64,000 nt of DNA from SXXZ01 sp041177965 (GCA_041177965.1 JBEGWF010000102.1:10773-74772), one strand, 5' to 3'; positions 44,850 to 54,674 are shown, counted from the stretch's first letter. Program-made: numbers and translations. The notes: generated by a model from the sequence alone, not told the origin.

Positions 44850-45116
44850 AAGGGGTCGCACTTTTACACAAACCGGCGATGCGGATCGCCTACATGTTTA
44901 CACGAACCTGGTATCTGGCGGTGTGGTCGAGGTCTTCCGTGGCACTCGTGGGGGGCTTAGCGGGATCGATCCTGCGCTCGCAGGGAAGCTCTGAAGGATG
45001 AACCTTGGCGCTTCGCGCCGATTTTTTTTGGTGTTCGCTTCCAGAGCTCGCTCCGGACCGATCCCGCTGCCGCCTGGAGGAGGCGGATGCCATTCGCGAA
45101 GCCGAAAGTGAAGCCC
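44850..45116. repeat. Dispersed repeat family, unit B1
   Basis: The unit begins 'AAGGGGTC-GCACTTTTACACAAACC', has a second related 'GTTTACACGAACC' 34 bp later, and continues to the 'CGCTCGCAGGGAAGC' box. A hairpin with T8 tail follows, then 'CTTCCAGAGCTCGCTCCGGACC', 'CCCGCTGCCGCCTGG' and 'GAAGCC'. The three B units are tandem, about 270 bp apart. The box order and hairpin position match the A units at 21 kb. Confidence 0.9.
45005..45028 (+). terminator. Terminator-like hairpin in repeat B1 after pyrB
   Basis: TTGGCGC-TTC-GCGCCGA followed by eight T residues, 160 bp after the pyrB stop. The same element recurs at 45274-45299 (nine T) and 45544-45567 (seven T) in the other units. B1 may serve as the pyrB terminator. 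Confidence 0.7.
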
Positions 45117-45386
45117 AAGGGGTCCCGCACTTTTACACAAACCGGCTATGCGGATCGCCTACATGTTTACACGAACCTGGTGTCTGGCGGTGTGGTCGAG
45201 GTCTTCCATGGCACTCGTGAGGGGCTTCGCGGGATCGATCCTGCGCTCGCAGGGAAGCTCTGAAGGATGAACCTTGGCGCTTCGCGCCGATTTTTTTTTG
45301 GTGTTCGCTTCCAGAGCTCGCTCCGGACCGATCCCGCGGCCGCTTGGAGGAGGCGGATGCCATTCGCGAAGCCGAAAGTGAAGCCC
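45117..45386. repeat. Dispersed repeat family, unit B2
   Basis: A near-identical copy of B1 (270 bp). The hairpin lies at 45274-45299 with a nine-T tail. Any open frame through it is interrupted in the neighbouring copies by changes in T-tract length, so the unit looks non-coding. Confidence 0.9.
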
Positions 45387-45645
45387 AAGGGGTCCCACAC
45401 TTTTACACAAACCGGCTATGCGGCTTGCCTACATGTTGACACGGACCGGGTTTTTGGAGGTTTCGCCGAAGTCTTTCGAGGCACTCGTGGGGGACTTCGC
45501 GGGATCAATCCTGCGCTCGCAGGGAAGCTCTGAAGGATGAACCTTGGCGCTTCGCGCCGATTTTTTTGGTGTTCGCTTCCAGAGCTCGCTCCGGACCGAT
45601 CCCGCGGCCGCTTGGAGGAGGCGGATGCCATTCGCGAAGCCGAAG
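45387..45645. repeat. Dispersed repeat family, unit B3
   Basis: A third copy, more divergent in its first half ('GACACGGACCGGGTTTTTGGAGG' in place of the second TTTACAC box). The hairpin with seven T lies at 45544-45567. Similarity stops at the 'GCGAAGCCGAA' box. Confidence 0.88.
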
Positions 45646-45786
45646 AGCGCGATCCCGCCGATGAGGTTGGGGCCAAAACGGTGACACAGGTAGGGTTGTC
45701 AGGGTGGGTGAGGTGGGTGGCCTTTCAACCCGGCAAATGCGGCTTGGCCGGGGGCGTTTCCCGGTTCAGCCTCTCGCGCGATTCCC

Positions 45787-46932
45787 ATGAAGACGCTGTC
45801 TCGATTGTTCCTGTTGTTTTCCGCCCTGTGGCTTCGCGCCGCAGCCCCCGCCATCGACTTCGACGGTTCTTGGACCGTGGCCGAGTTGGAGACGGAGCAG
45901 GGGCCCTTGGCGGAGGAGACGCGCAAGTCGCTGGTATTCGGGATCTCCGGGGGCAAGTACACGCTGGAGGCCGCCGGCCAGATGGTGGCCAAGGGCAAGT
46001 TTTCCATGGATTGGAACTCGACGCCTCCGGTGATGACCGTGGTCGAGGAGGAGGGACAGAACGTGGGTCGCGGGGTGCGGGCGATCGTGGAGAAGACGGC
46101 GACCGGGTTCCGGGCCTGTTATTCGCTGGATTCGTCCGACCTGCCGAAGGCGTTCAAGGTGGGCGATGGCGGGGGCATCCTGCTGGCCCGCTATGAGCGC
46201 AAGGGCGGGGCCCGTCCGCGTCCGTTGCGGGCGCTGCTGATCACCGGCGGTTGCTGCCACGAGTACGACGCGCAGGCGGTGACGTTGATGCAGGGGATCT
46301 CCAAGCGGGCCAACGTGGAGTTCACGCTGGTGCGCGATAAGGGTGCCGACGGTACCCAGCACAAGGTCAGCGCCTACCAGAAGGCGGACTGGGCCGCTGG
46401 CTATGATGTGGTGCTGCACAACGAGTGCTACGCCGACGAGAAGGATCCGGCCTGGCTGGAGGGCATCGTGGCCCCGCACCGCGCCGGCACCCCGGCGGTG
46501 GTGATCCATTGTGCGATGCACTGCTACCGCGCGCCGACCAACGAGTGGTTCCGCTTCGTGGGCGTGACGAGCCGTTCGCACGGTTCCCACTTCGCCTATC
46601 CGATGACCAACGTGAAGCCGGAGCATCCGGTGATGAAGGGCTTCCCGGCGGTCTGGCAGACGCCGAAGGAGGAACTCTACATCATCGAGAAGGTGGAGAA
46701 GGAGGCGACGCCGCTGGCCGTGGGCTACAGCCATGAGACCAAGAAGGGCGAGGCCAATGTCTGGGTGCACCAGTACGGCAAGGCCCGGGTGTTCGGCACC
46801 ACGATGGGCCACTACAACCACACCATGTCCGATCCGGTCTATCTCGACCTGATCACCCGCGGCACGCTGTGGGCCACGGGCAAGCTGCAGGACGATGGCA
46901 GCCCGGCCGCGGGCTACGGTCCGCAGCCGTGA
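45787..46932 (+). CDS. Exported TIGR03067-ThuA fusion protein
   Basis: A 381-residue protein with a short signal peptide (about 1-18). A TIGR03067-like lipocalin-type domain follows (about 22-135: 'DFDGSWTVAELETEQG', 'GGKYTLE'). The second domain is a ThuA-like fold (about 145-370) with 'ALLITGGCCHEYD', 'DVVLHNECYAD', 'VVIHCAMHCYR' and 'TTMGHYN'. ThuA proteins are linked to sugar (trehalose) use and are abundant in PVC bacteria. The fusion with TIGR03067 is uncommon. It begins 141 bp after the repeat cluster. Confidence 0.85.
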   Translation: MKTLSRLFLLFSALWLRAAAPAIDFDGSWTVAELETEQGPLAEETRKSLVFGISGGKYTLEAAGQMVAKGKFSMDWNSTPPVMTVVEEEGQNVGRGVRAIVEKTATGFRACYSLDSSDLPKAFKVGDGGGILLARYERKGGARPRPLRALLITGGCCHEYDAQAVTLMQGISKRANVEFTLVRDKGADGTQHKVSAYQKADWAAGYDVVLHNECYADEKDPAWLEGIVAPHRAGTPAVVIHCAMHCYRAPTNEWFRFVGVTSRSHGSHFAYPMTNVKPEHPVMKGFPAVWQTPKEELYIIEKVEKEATPLAVGYSHETKKGEANVWVHQYGKARVFGTTMGHYNHTMSDPVYLDLITRGTLWATGKLQDDGSPAAGYGPQP

Positions 46933-47088
46933 TCTGAAGGCTGGGACAGCCTGCCCGGTCCATTGGGTCGGGATGTCCCGCCATGTCGCGCGTCACGGGC
47001 CGGATTCGGGGTGAAGATCCCGGTCCGGCCTGTTTCGTTGGCGGCTTCGGTGGTTTTCGGCTGGCACGGTCGATGCAGGTTGCCGGGC

Positions 47089-49707
47089 ATGACACTCGAC
47101 AAACTGACCCAGAAGGCGCAGCAGGCCATTCAAACCGCCCAGGCCACGGCCCAGGAGCGCTCCCATGCGGCCTTCGACAGCGAGCACCTGGCGCTGGCTC
47201 TGGCGACGCAGGCCGATGGCATCGTGCCTCCGCTGTTGGAGAGGGCCGGGGTCGATCCGGCTCGGTGGGTCCGGGACCTCGAGGCCGAATTGACCCGCCG
47301 ACCGACCGTGCAGGGCGGGGCCGATGCCTATCCTTCGAACGACCTGCAGGCGGCCCTGAAGGCGGCAGTGGCCGAGGCCAAGTCGCTCAAGGACGACTAC
47401 GTGTCCACCGAGCACCTGCTTCTGGGGTTGCTCGAGAAGGGGGGCGACAGTTTCCGACGCATCGCCGATCGACTGGGTCTCAAGCGCGAGGCGGTCCTGA
47501 AGGCGCTGACGGCGGTGCGCGGCAACCAGCGGGTTTCCGACGCCAACCCGGAGGACAAGTTCCAGGCGCTGGAGAAGTACGGCAAGGACCTCACGGCGCT
47601 GGCCCGCAAGGGCAAGATCGACCCGGTGATCGGCCGCGACGACGAGATCCGGCGCGTGATGCAGGTGCTGACGCGGCGCACCAAGAACAATCCGGTGCTC
47701 ATCGGTGAGCCCGGCGTGGGCAAGACGGCCATCGTCGAGGGGCTTGCCAAGCGCATCGTCGATGGCGATGTGCCCGAGTCGCTCAAGAACCGCCGGGTCA
47801 TCGCCATGGACATCGGCGCGATGATCGCGGGCGCCAAGTACCGCGGCGAGTTCGAGGATCGCCTCAAGGCCTTCCTCAAGGAGGTCACCGCGGCCGAGGG
47901 TCGGATCATCCTCTTCATCGACGAGTTGCACACCATCGTGGGCGCGGGGGCCTCGGAGGGCGCGGCCGACGCGGCCAACATGCTCAAGCCGCAGTTGGCC
48001 CGTGGCGAACTGCGCTGCATCGGCGCCACCACCCTCGACGAGTACCGCAAGCACATCGAAAAAGATCCGGCCCTGGAGCGTCGCTTCCAGCCGGTGCAGG
48101 TGCCCGAGCCCTCGGTGGAGAGCACCATCGCGATCCTGCGCGGGCTCAAGGAGCGCTACGAGACCCACCACGGGGTGCGCATCCAGGACAGCGCGCTGGT
48201 GGCGGCCGCCACGCTGTCGCACCGATACATCAGCGACCGGTTCCTGCCCGACAAGGCGGTGGATCTGGTCGACGAGTCGGCCTCGCGCCTCAAGATGGAG
48301 CTCGATTCCAAGCCCATCGAGTTGGACCGGCTGGACCGCCAGATCCTCCAGTACCAGATCGAGCGGACGTCGCTGGCCAAGGAGAAGGACGAGGCCAGCC
48401 GGGAACGCCTGCAGAAACTCGACGCCGAGCTGGCCAACCTGAAAGAGAAGTCCGGGGCCCTGTCGGCCCAGTGGCAGAACGAGAAGGCCGCCATCCATGC
48501 AGTGAGCCTCATCCAGAGCCAATTGGAGCAGGCCCGCCAGGAACTCGACCAGGCCCGCCGGAAGGGCGATCTGAACAAGGCCGCCGAGATCCAGTACGGA
48601 CGCATTCCCGGCCTGGAGCAGAAGTTGTCGGCGGTCGAGAAGCAGGCCCCGAAAGAAGGAGCCCCGGCGGCCTTGCTGCGCCAGGAGGTGACCGAGGAGG
48701 ACATCGCGAAGGTGGTGGCCGCGTGGACGGGCATCCCCGTGCAGCGGATGCTCGAGGGCGAGCGAGCCAAGCTGGTGCGCATGGAGGAGCGCCTGGCCGC
48801 CCGCGTGGTCGGTCAATCCGAGGCGGTGAAGGCCGTGGCCGACGCCGTCCGCCGGGCTCGTTCAGGTCTGGGCGACCCGGGCCGCCCGATCGGATCGTTC
48901 ATCTTCCTGGGACCGACCGGTGTCGGAAAGACCGAGCTGGCGCGGGCCTTGGCCGAGTTCCTCTTCGACGACGACCAGGCGATGGTGCGCATCGACATGT
49001 CCGAGTACATGGAGAAGCACGCCGTGGCCCGCCTGGTGGGCGCACCTCCCGGATACGTCGGCTACGAGGAGGGCGGCCAGTTGAGTGAGGCGGTGCGTCG
49101 CCGGCCCTATTCGGTGGTGCTCTTCGATGAGATCGAGAAGGCGCACCACGATGTGTTCAACCTGCTGCTGCAGGTCCTGGACGACGGGCGGCTCACCGAC
49201 GGCCAGGGTCGGACCGTGGACTTCAAGAACACCGTGGTGATCCTGACCTCCAACATCGGTTCGGCGATCATCCAGGAGTACTTCCTGGACGCGAAGAACA
49301 CGCCCGCGGCCCGCCAGACCATGGAGGACAAGGTGCTGGGCGAGTTGCGACGTCATTTCCGGCCGGAGTTCCTGAACCGGGTGGACGACACCATCCTCTT
49401 CCACAGCCTCGACGAGTCCCACCTGGGACGCATCGTGGACATCCAGTTGGACCAGGTGATCCGGCGGGTGGCGGGTCAGCAGATCCACCTGCGGGTGACC
49501 GACTCGGCCCGCAAGCGGTTGGCCGAGGAGGGCTACGATCCGCAGTTCGGAGCCCGTCCGCTCAAGCGGGCGATCCAGGATCTGCTGCTCAATCCGCTGG
49601 CCCAACGCCTGTTGGCGGGAGACTTCAAACCGCGCGATACCGTGGTGGTCTCGGCCGATGCCGCCGGTGATCTGGAATTCTCCGCCGCCGAAACGGGACA
49701 GGGTTGA
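47089..49707 (+). CDS. clpB: ATP-dependent disaggregase ClpB
   Basis: An 872-residue Hsp100 chaperone that, with DnaK, dissolves protein aggregates. It has the N-terminal Clp-N repeat, AAA-1 with 'GEPGVGKT' and 'LFIDELHTIVGAG', the coiled-coil middle domain (about 410-530), and AAA-2 with 'GPTGVGKTELARALAE' and 'LNRVDDTI'. Length is normal for ClpB. The start is the ATG at 47089, where the N-domain begins. It converges on the next gene with a 4-bp gap. Confidence 0.95.
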   Translation: MTLDKLTQKAQQAIQTAQATAQERSHAAFDSEHLALALATQADGIVPPLLERAGVDPARWVRDLEAELTRRPTVQGGADAYPSNDLQAALKAAVAEAKSLKDDYVSTEHLLLGLLEKGGDSFRRIADRLGLKREAVLKALTAVRGNQRVSDANPEDKFQALEKYGKDLTALARKGKIDPVIGRDDEIRRVMQVLTRRTKNNPVLIGEPGVGKTAIVEGLAKRIVDGDVPESLKNRRVIAMDIGAMIAGAKYRGEFEDRLKAFLKEVTAAEGRIILFIDELHTIVGAGASEGAADAANMLKPQLARGELRCIGATTLDEYRKHIEKDPALERRFQPVQVPEPSVESTIAILRGLKERYETHHGVRIQDSALVAAATLSHRYISDRFLPDKAVDLVDESASRLKMELDSKPIELDRLDRQILQYQIERTSLAKEKDEASRERLQKLDAELANLKEKSGALSAQWQNEKAAIHAVSLIQSQLEQARQELDQARRKGDLNKAAEIQYGRIPGLEQKLSAVEKQAPKEGAPAALLRQEVTEEDIAKVVAAWTGIPVQRMLEGERAKLVRMEERLAARVVGQSEAVKAVADAVRRARSGLGDPGRPIGSFIFLGPTGVGKTELARALAEFLFDDDQAMVRIDMSEYMEKHAVARLVGAPPGYVGYEEGGQLSEAVRRRPYSVVLFDEIEKAHHDVFNLLLQVLDDGRLTDGQGRTVDFKNTVVILTSNIGSAIIQEYFLDAKNTPAARQTMEDKVLGELRRHFRPEFLNRVDDTILFHSLDESHLGRIVDIQLDQVIRRVAGQQIHLRVTDSARKRLAEEGYDPQFGARPLKRAIQDLLLNPLAQRLLAGDFKPRDTVVVSADAAGDLEFSAAETGQG

Positions 49708-49711
49708 GAGG

Positions 49712-50476
49712 TCAGGATTTCGGAGCGTGCTGCCCTCGGAACAGGTGTTCCGGGGGCAACCCCGTCAGGCGCTGGATGCCGTTCATCAGGCGGAACAGCG
49801 CCCACATCATCATGCCCATGCTGGGGATGACGATGACCGGCCAACTCAGCCAGTTCATGCGACCGAGCTGCTCATTCCACTCCGGGGAGTTCGGCACCGC
49901 CTTGAGGAGCCAGATCGCCAGAAAGAAATTGAGGGCCGAACTGAGCAGGAACGACACCGAGAGCAGCCACGAGGCCTCGCGCAGCAATCGTTCGAACGAC
50001 GCCTCGGCGTTCCGTTGGCGCAGCTCCTCGGCGACCCGGGCCGTGTCCATGAGTTGATCGTTGTACAGCAGGGTCTTCACCAGCGGAGTGTCCGATCGCA
50101 GGGTCAGTGGGATGCTCAGGCCGATGATCAAGGGGATGGCCGCCTCCTTGATGGCGAACCACATCGCCGTCGGCTTCCACCACCCGAAGTGTCCACCGAG
50201 GGCCATGCCGCCGGTGGCCAGCGTGCCCGCGATGCCCAAGGTCGAGAACAGGTTCCAATGCCGGCGCTTCATCCAGTCCCAGATGCCGTAGCCGAGGGGC
50301 AGGGCGAGGGCCGCGACCAAGGCCCACAAAGGACCGAGCCGCTGGGGTTGACTCAGTTTGGACAACACGAGCCCCGGCAGGAAAACGTTGCAGGCCAGAT
50401 TGAGGAGAAGGTTCTCCTTGGCGGGCGTTGCGGGCTGTGAGGCCGGGACAGGGGTTGGTGATTCGCTGGCGGACAT
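49712..50476 (-). CDS. VC0807-like multispanning membrane protein
   Basis: A 254-residue protein with about six membrane segments. It contains 'PLGYGIWDWMKRRHWNLFSTLGIAGTL' and 'FAIKEAAIPLIIGLSIPL', a pattern I recall from VC0807/intracellular-septation-like proteins. Function is unknown. The ATG at 50476 begins a short Pro-rich cytoplasmic tail. Confidence 0.65.
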   Translation of the reverse strand: MSASESPTPVPASQPATPAKENLLLNLACNVFLPGLVLSKLSQPQRLGPLWALVAALALPLGYGIWDWMKRRHWNLFSTLGIAGTLATGGMALGGHFGWWKPTAMWFAIKEAAIPLIIGLSIPLTLRSDTPLVKTLLYNDQLMDTARVAEELRQRNAEASFERLLREASWLLSVSFLLSSALNFFLAIWLLKAVPNSPEWNEQLGRMNWLSWPVIVIPSMGMMMWALFRLMNGIQRLTGLPPEHLFRGQHAPKS

Positions 50477-50555
50477 CGAGTGGTGCTGAAACCTGTCGCC
50501 GCCAGGATCGAAAATCCAGCAGAGGATCCGGCGCCGAGTCGGGTCGTGTTCCCGA

Positions 50556-53500
50556 TCAGGGGACGACGATGCGGTAGAACAGGCGATCGGAGGGGTTGCC
50601 AGCCGGGGTCGGGACCAGCATCGGTTCGTCGGTCTGCCGGTATCGGAAGCGTTCCCTCCACCCGATGAGGTCTTCACTCGATTCGACGATATAGGGCCGG
50701 CCGAGGACGTTGAAGAGGTACACACCCAACTGCGGGTCCACGGTTAGCACCGGATTTCCCAGCGATCTCCAAGCGCCATCGAAGACGGTGAAATGGCGAA
50801 GATCCCGCCGGTCGCCCGTCCTGAGGAAATAGCCACCGGCATAGAGGCGGCCGTCGGCCCAGGCGAGGGTGCGTACATGGTTGTCCTCGAGCCCCTGATA
50901 CGCTTCCTGGTTGCGGAGGGAGGTCCAGCGGGTGCCGTCCCAGCGGGCGATGCCCACCACGTTGGTGCTGCCCGGGAGGGTGAAGAAGCCGCCGGCGTAA
51001 AGGTTCTGGCCGTCGCTGGCGAGGGTCTGTGCATAGCTCACATAGGGAGGGATGCCCCCGAGACCATCGCCGACGGGAACCCAGCTCGTGCCATTCCACC
51101 GGGCCACCCGGCCCCGATCGGTCCCGCCGAAAGTGAAGGCTCCCGAGACGAACAATCCGGAAGGCGAATCGAGAAGGCTCGCGATCGGTTCGTTGAAGAT
51201 CCCTCCCAACTGTTCCCAGCGGGTTCCGTCGAATCGGAGGACGATTTGGTCCATGAACGCGTGGAGCCCGTTCGGGCCGGAGGCGAACCGGGTCAGGCCC
51301 TGGCCCTCCATGGGTTCGCCCACCGGGCCCCATTCGGTCCCGTTCCAACGGGCCAGGTAGGGGCGCTGGATGCCATCGGGTCCTGAGAATCTCGCGCTTC
51401 CGAGCAGTTGGCCCTCGTGCACCACCAGGCTTGCTGCCATGCCGTCGGCAAGCCCTTGGTGGATGGCCTTCCAGATGGTGCCGTTCCACAGGTAGGGGAA
51501 AGGCACCACGCCGCCCCGTCGGTCGGAGCTGGCCAAGGCCACAAGATTCGTGCCCCAACGCACGACGTGGACGACCTTGCCGGTGAATCCGTTGCCGATG
51601 GGGAACCAGTTCGTGCCGTTCCAGCCGGCGATGCGTGCGGCCGGCCGCCCGCCGGCGATCTGGAACTGTCCACCGACGACCAGCGAACCGTCTCCCGGCG
51701 CGAGGATGGTGGACACCTCGTCGTCGAAGCCATTGGACGCGGTCGGAAAGAAGAAGTTGTCCGGATCAGCGTCGCTGGAGGCGTCGGAGCGTCCGCGCAC
51801 ATCACGCCCGGTGCATGGCCATCCGTTGCTCGGCATCGGCTGGGTGCCCCGCAAGGCGAAGAACCGGGACCTGCCGTCGGCCAGATAGACGGTGCCATCG
51901 AACCCGATCAACGGTGCTCCTAGGTTGTCTCCCTCGGTGGAGAGGCGGAATCTCAGCGTGCCATTGCGGTTCCAGGCGACCAGTCGGTGACCCACCGGGA
52001 TGAAGAAGGTCCCATCGCCGGCGATCGCTCCGGCTTGGAGGGCGGGGGAATCCACCAGTTGGGTCCAGCGCGGTCGGCCATCGGACTCGTACACGGTCAC
52101 CCGTCCGACGACCGGCAGATCGGGGTCGGGTTGATCCGCCATGCCGAGGTGGATGGCGCCGTCCGGGGCGATGACCGGTATGCCCGCCCGGCCGGGGAGG
52201 TTGATCCGCCATTGGAGGGTGCCATCGGGTCCCAGGGCAATCAGGCGGTTGTTGCCCGCGAACACCAGCGTTCCGGACGGTGCGATCGCTCCGCCGCTGA
52301 TCGGGGCTCCGAGGCTGTCGGATTCCCAGAGTTTCTCGCCGCTGCTTGAGAAGGCACGCACCCGTCCGTCCACCGCTCCGAGGATCACCTGGGAGAGAGT
52401 GGAGATCATCGGGGTGGTAGGGTCCTGGGCACCGATCGCGGAACGCCAACGCAGGGTTCCATCGGCGGTCCGGCGCTCCAGGAAGCCGTCGGACGTGGTG
52501 AGGTAGGAGTCGCCCCGACGGTCACGGGCCAGGCCGGTCGCCGCCTGGGCGGTCTCGCTGCTCCAGAGCACGCGCCCGTGTCCGTCCAATGCGGTCAGTC
52601 TGCGACCCGCCTGGTTGAGCATCAGCGATCCATCGTCGGCGATCGGGATCCCGTCGTTCATCCAACCGGGAAAGACCCATTGCACCGTGCCGGCCCTGTC
52701 TAGTCCGAGCAGGCCGTTGCCGCTCTGCACATAGAGAATGCCGTCGGGTCCGATGGAGGGCCGGGCCGAACGGGTCGCGATTTCCCGGCTCCAGAACACC
52801 TCGGGCTCCAGCAGGAATGTCATCGCCGCAGGCGCGGAGGTCGTGGCCCCGAAGGCGTTGCTCGCGACGACCGTATACCGACCCGAGAAGTTGGGGGTGG
52901 TGGCCGAGAGGGTGAGGACCGGGCCATCGGCCCCGCTCACGGGTCGACCATCGAGAAACCAGGTGTAGGTGGTCGGAGTCGTGCTGAGGGATTCCACGAC
53001 ACTGGAAAAGGCCGTTCCCGCGTTGGTGGTGACCGAGGTGGGATGGCTGATCCACAGCGGCGCAGCCCCGGGCGACGCGGCCTTCACCAAGACCGTCGCA
53101 GATTCGGCGCTGCCACCGCTCTCGTCGATGACCCGAGCCGTCAACGGGGAAACTCCCGGCGGCGGGGTCGCCCATCGCGAGCCGAAGGGGGCGTCGGTGG
53201 CGACGGCCACGAGATTCGTGCCCGATCGGTACTCGACCCGAACGATGGTGCCACCCTCGGTGCCGATCTTCACCGACAGGGGGACCCCTTCATCGGTGCG
53301 ATGGATCTTCGTCGGGTCGGGGTCCACCAGCGTGACGGTCGGTCGGGAGCGGGCCCGGCCGTTGAGCCGGGTATTGCCGTTCACCATGGGCCAACCGCCG
53401 CCTTGGATCCGGAGATCGGTCTGGATGGCGTACAGTTCCCCGGAACCCGACAAGGCCAGAACCAGGCCCGATGGGGTGATCGTCAGGCCGCCCGAGAGCC

Positions 53501-54464
53501 GGAGGTCGACGGAGACTCGGCCGGACAGCACTCCGTTCGTGCCATAGAAGAGCACCTGGCGTTCATATCCCGGAACCACCAGGGATCCGGAGGCGCTGAG
53601 GATCGGGGTGCTGGAAATGCCCACGGAAACCGGACGGTTCCACAGTTTCTGCCCGGTCACGCTCACGGCGAAGAGTCCCGTGTCGAAAGTGCCGAAGTAG
53701 GTGGTGCCGTTGCCGTCCACCACCGGTGATGCGTTCTCGAGCTGGCCCTGGAACTGGTACTGCCAGGCCAGCGAGCCGTCTTCGTTGAAGCACCGGAGGA
53801 ATCCGGGATAGTGGAGCACCCGGATGCGTCCATCATCGCCGATTGCGGGCGTCCCGATGACGAAGCCCGGATAGGCCACCCGCCATCGTCGGGTTCCGTC
53901 GGGCGCGAAGCACTGGAAACCTCCATCGAAGTCGGCGATGAGGATGGACCCGTCGGACCGGACCACCGGGGAGCTGTTGGAGAAGGGGGACGCCTGCTTC
54001 ACCGACCAGACCCGGGTGCCATCCGGGCGGACCGCGTGCAGGGATCCGTCGCGATCCCCGAAGTACACCGCGCCCTCCGCGCCCACGGCCGGGATGTGGA
54101 TGACCTCGTGCGTGAGTTTGATCTCCCACCGTCGGGTCCCCTGCGGTTCCAGGCAGACCAGTCGGCGGTCGCTCGTGATGCAGTAGAGTTCGCCCCGATT
54201 GCCGATCACCGGGGCGGAGTATGCGGCGCTGCGGTCGCTGTATCCCCAGACCACCCGGCCGGTCCCGTCGAGAGCCACCACCACGTTCGTGCCGTCGGTC
54301 GAGCTCGAGTAGATGGTGCCATCGGGTCCCACGGCCACGGGAGACCTGCCCGTCTGGACGAGGTTCCTCATCCAGACCTTCGTGGGAGGCGATATTGCTT
54401 GTCCGATCGCCGAGACGGTCAGGCCGATCAGAAGCAGGAGAATCGAATGCAGGGTGGATTTCAT
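50556..54464 (-). CDS. Secreted triple-propeller protein with Ig domain
   Basis: A 1302-residue exported protein (signal peptide about 1-22). Residues about 25-370 form a PQQ-like propeller with repeated 'APDGTRRWRV'-type blades. Residues about 375-560 hold two Ig-like domains ('SGRYTVVASNAFGAT'). A second PQQ-like propeller spans about 565-870, and a third set of 'W-N-G-T-x-W' kelch-like repeats about 890-1235. It ends in a C-terminal FYR module ('DRLFYRIVVP'). No PQQ-enzyme catalytic residues were seen, so it is more likely a binding or structural protein. Confidence 0.75.
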   Translation of the reverse strand: MKSTLHSILLLLIGLTVSAIGQAISPPTKVWMRNLVQTGRSPVAVGPDGTIYSSSTDGTNVVVALDGTGRVVWGYSDRSAAYSAPVIGNRGELYCITSDRRLVCLEPQGTRRWEIKLTHEVIHIPAVGAEGAVYFGDRDGSLHAVRPDGTRVWSVKQASPFSNSSPVVRSDGSILIADFDGGFQCFAPDGTRRWRVAYPGFVIGTPAIGDDGRIRVLHYPGFLRCFNEDGSLAWQYQFQGQLENASPVVDGNGTTYFGTFDTGLFAVSVTGQKLWNRPVSVGISSTPILSASGSLVVPGYERQVLFYGTNGVLSGRVSVDLRLSGGLTITPSGLVLALSGSGELYAIQTDLRIQGGGWPMVNGNTRLNGRARSRPTVTLVDPDPTKIHRTDEGVPLSVKIGTEGGTIVRVEYRSGTNLVAVATDAPFGSRWATPPPGVSPLTARVIDESGGSAESATVLVKAASPGAAPLWISHPTSVTTNAGTAFSSVVESLSTTPTTYTWFLDGRPVSGADGPVLTLSATTPNFSGRYTVVASNAFGATTSAPAAMTFLLEPEVFWSREIATRSARPSIGPDGILYVQSGNGLLGLDRAGTVQWVFPGWMNDGIPIADDGSLMLNQAGRRLTALDGHGRVLWSSETAQAATGLARDRRGDSYLTTSDGFLERRTADGTLRWRSAIGAQDPTTPMISTLSQVILGAVDGRVRAFSSSGEKLWESDSLGAPISGGAIAPSGTLVFAGNNRLIALGPDGTLQWRINLPGRAGIPVIAPDGAIHLGMADQPDPDLPVVGRVTVYESDGRPRWTQLVDSPALQAGAIAGDGTFFIPVGHRLVAWNRNGTLRFRLSTEGDNLGAPLIGFDGTVYLADGRSRFFALRGTQPMPSNGWPCTGRDVRGRSDASSDADPDNFFFPTASNGFDDEVSTILAPGDGSLVVGGQFQIAGGRPAARIAGWNGTNWFPIGNGFTGKVVHVVRWGTNLVALASSDRRGGVVPFPYLWNGTIWKAIHQGLADGMAASLVVHEGQLLGSARFSGPDGIQRPYLARWNGTEWGPVGEPMEGQGLTRFASGPNGLHAFMDQIVLRFDGTRWEQLGGIFNEPIASLLDSPSGLFVSGAFTFGGTDRGRVARWNGTSWVPVGDGLGGIPPYVSYAQTLASDGQNLYAGGFFTLPGSTNVVGIARWDGTRWTSLRNQEAYQGLEDNHVRTLAWADGRLYAGGYFLRTGDRRDLRHFTVFDGAWRSLGNPVLTVDPQLGVYLFNVLGRPYIVESSEDLIGWRERFRYRQTDEPMLVPTPAGNPSDRLFYRIVVP

Positions 54465-54674
54465 CTCGATGGAATTCGCCGGAGGAGTCGATCCCCATGT
54501 AACGGGTTGTCAACGGTTTACCGATCCCCGGAACACATAGGAACCCGGCACGGAGGGCCGGGGATCCGGCGCACAGGAAGCAGATGTCGTGGAATCGGAG
54601 GAACCGGGAGTCGGAGGGAGAACGAGGGGATCTGCTTGGCGTGCGGGCGGGGGATGGGCTTTCATCGAACAACG

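Noticed and set aside
45267..45533. Short open frame (MNLGASRR...) within the B repeats
   Set aside because: The frame is broken between copies by T-tract length changes and has no start context; judged non-coding.
44850..45645. Possible CRISPR array
   Set aside because: Units are 270 bp and almost wholly repeated, with no unique spacers, and no cas genes are near.
47062..47077. Sigma54-like sequence (TGGCACG-N4-ATGCA) before clpB
   Set aside because: One mismatch to consensus, but transcription would begin almost at the start codon, leaving no leader; probably chance.
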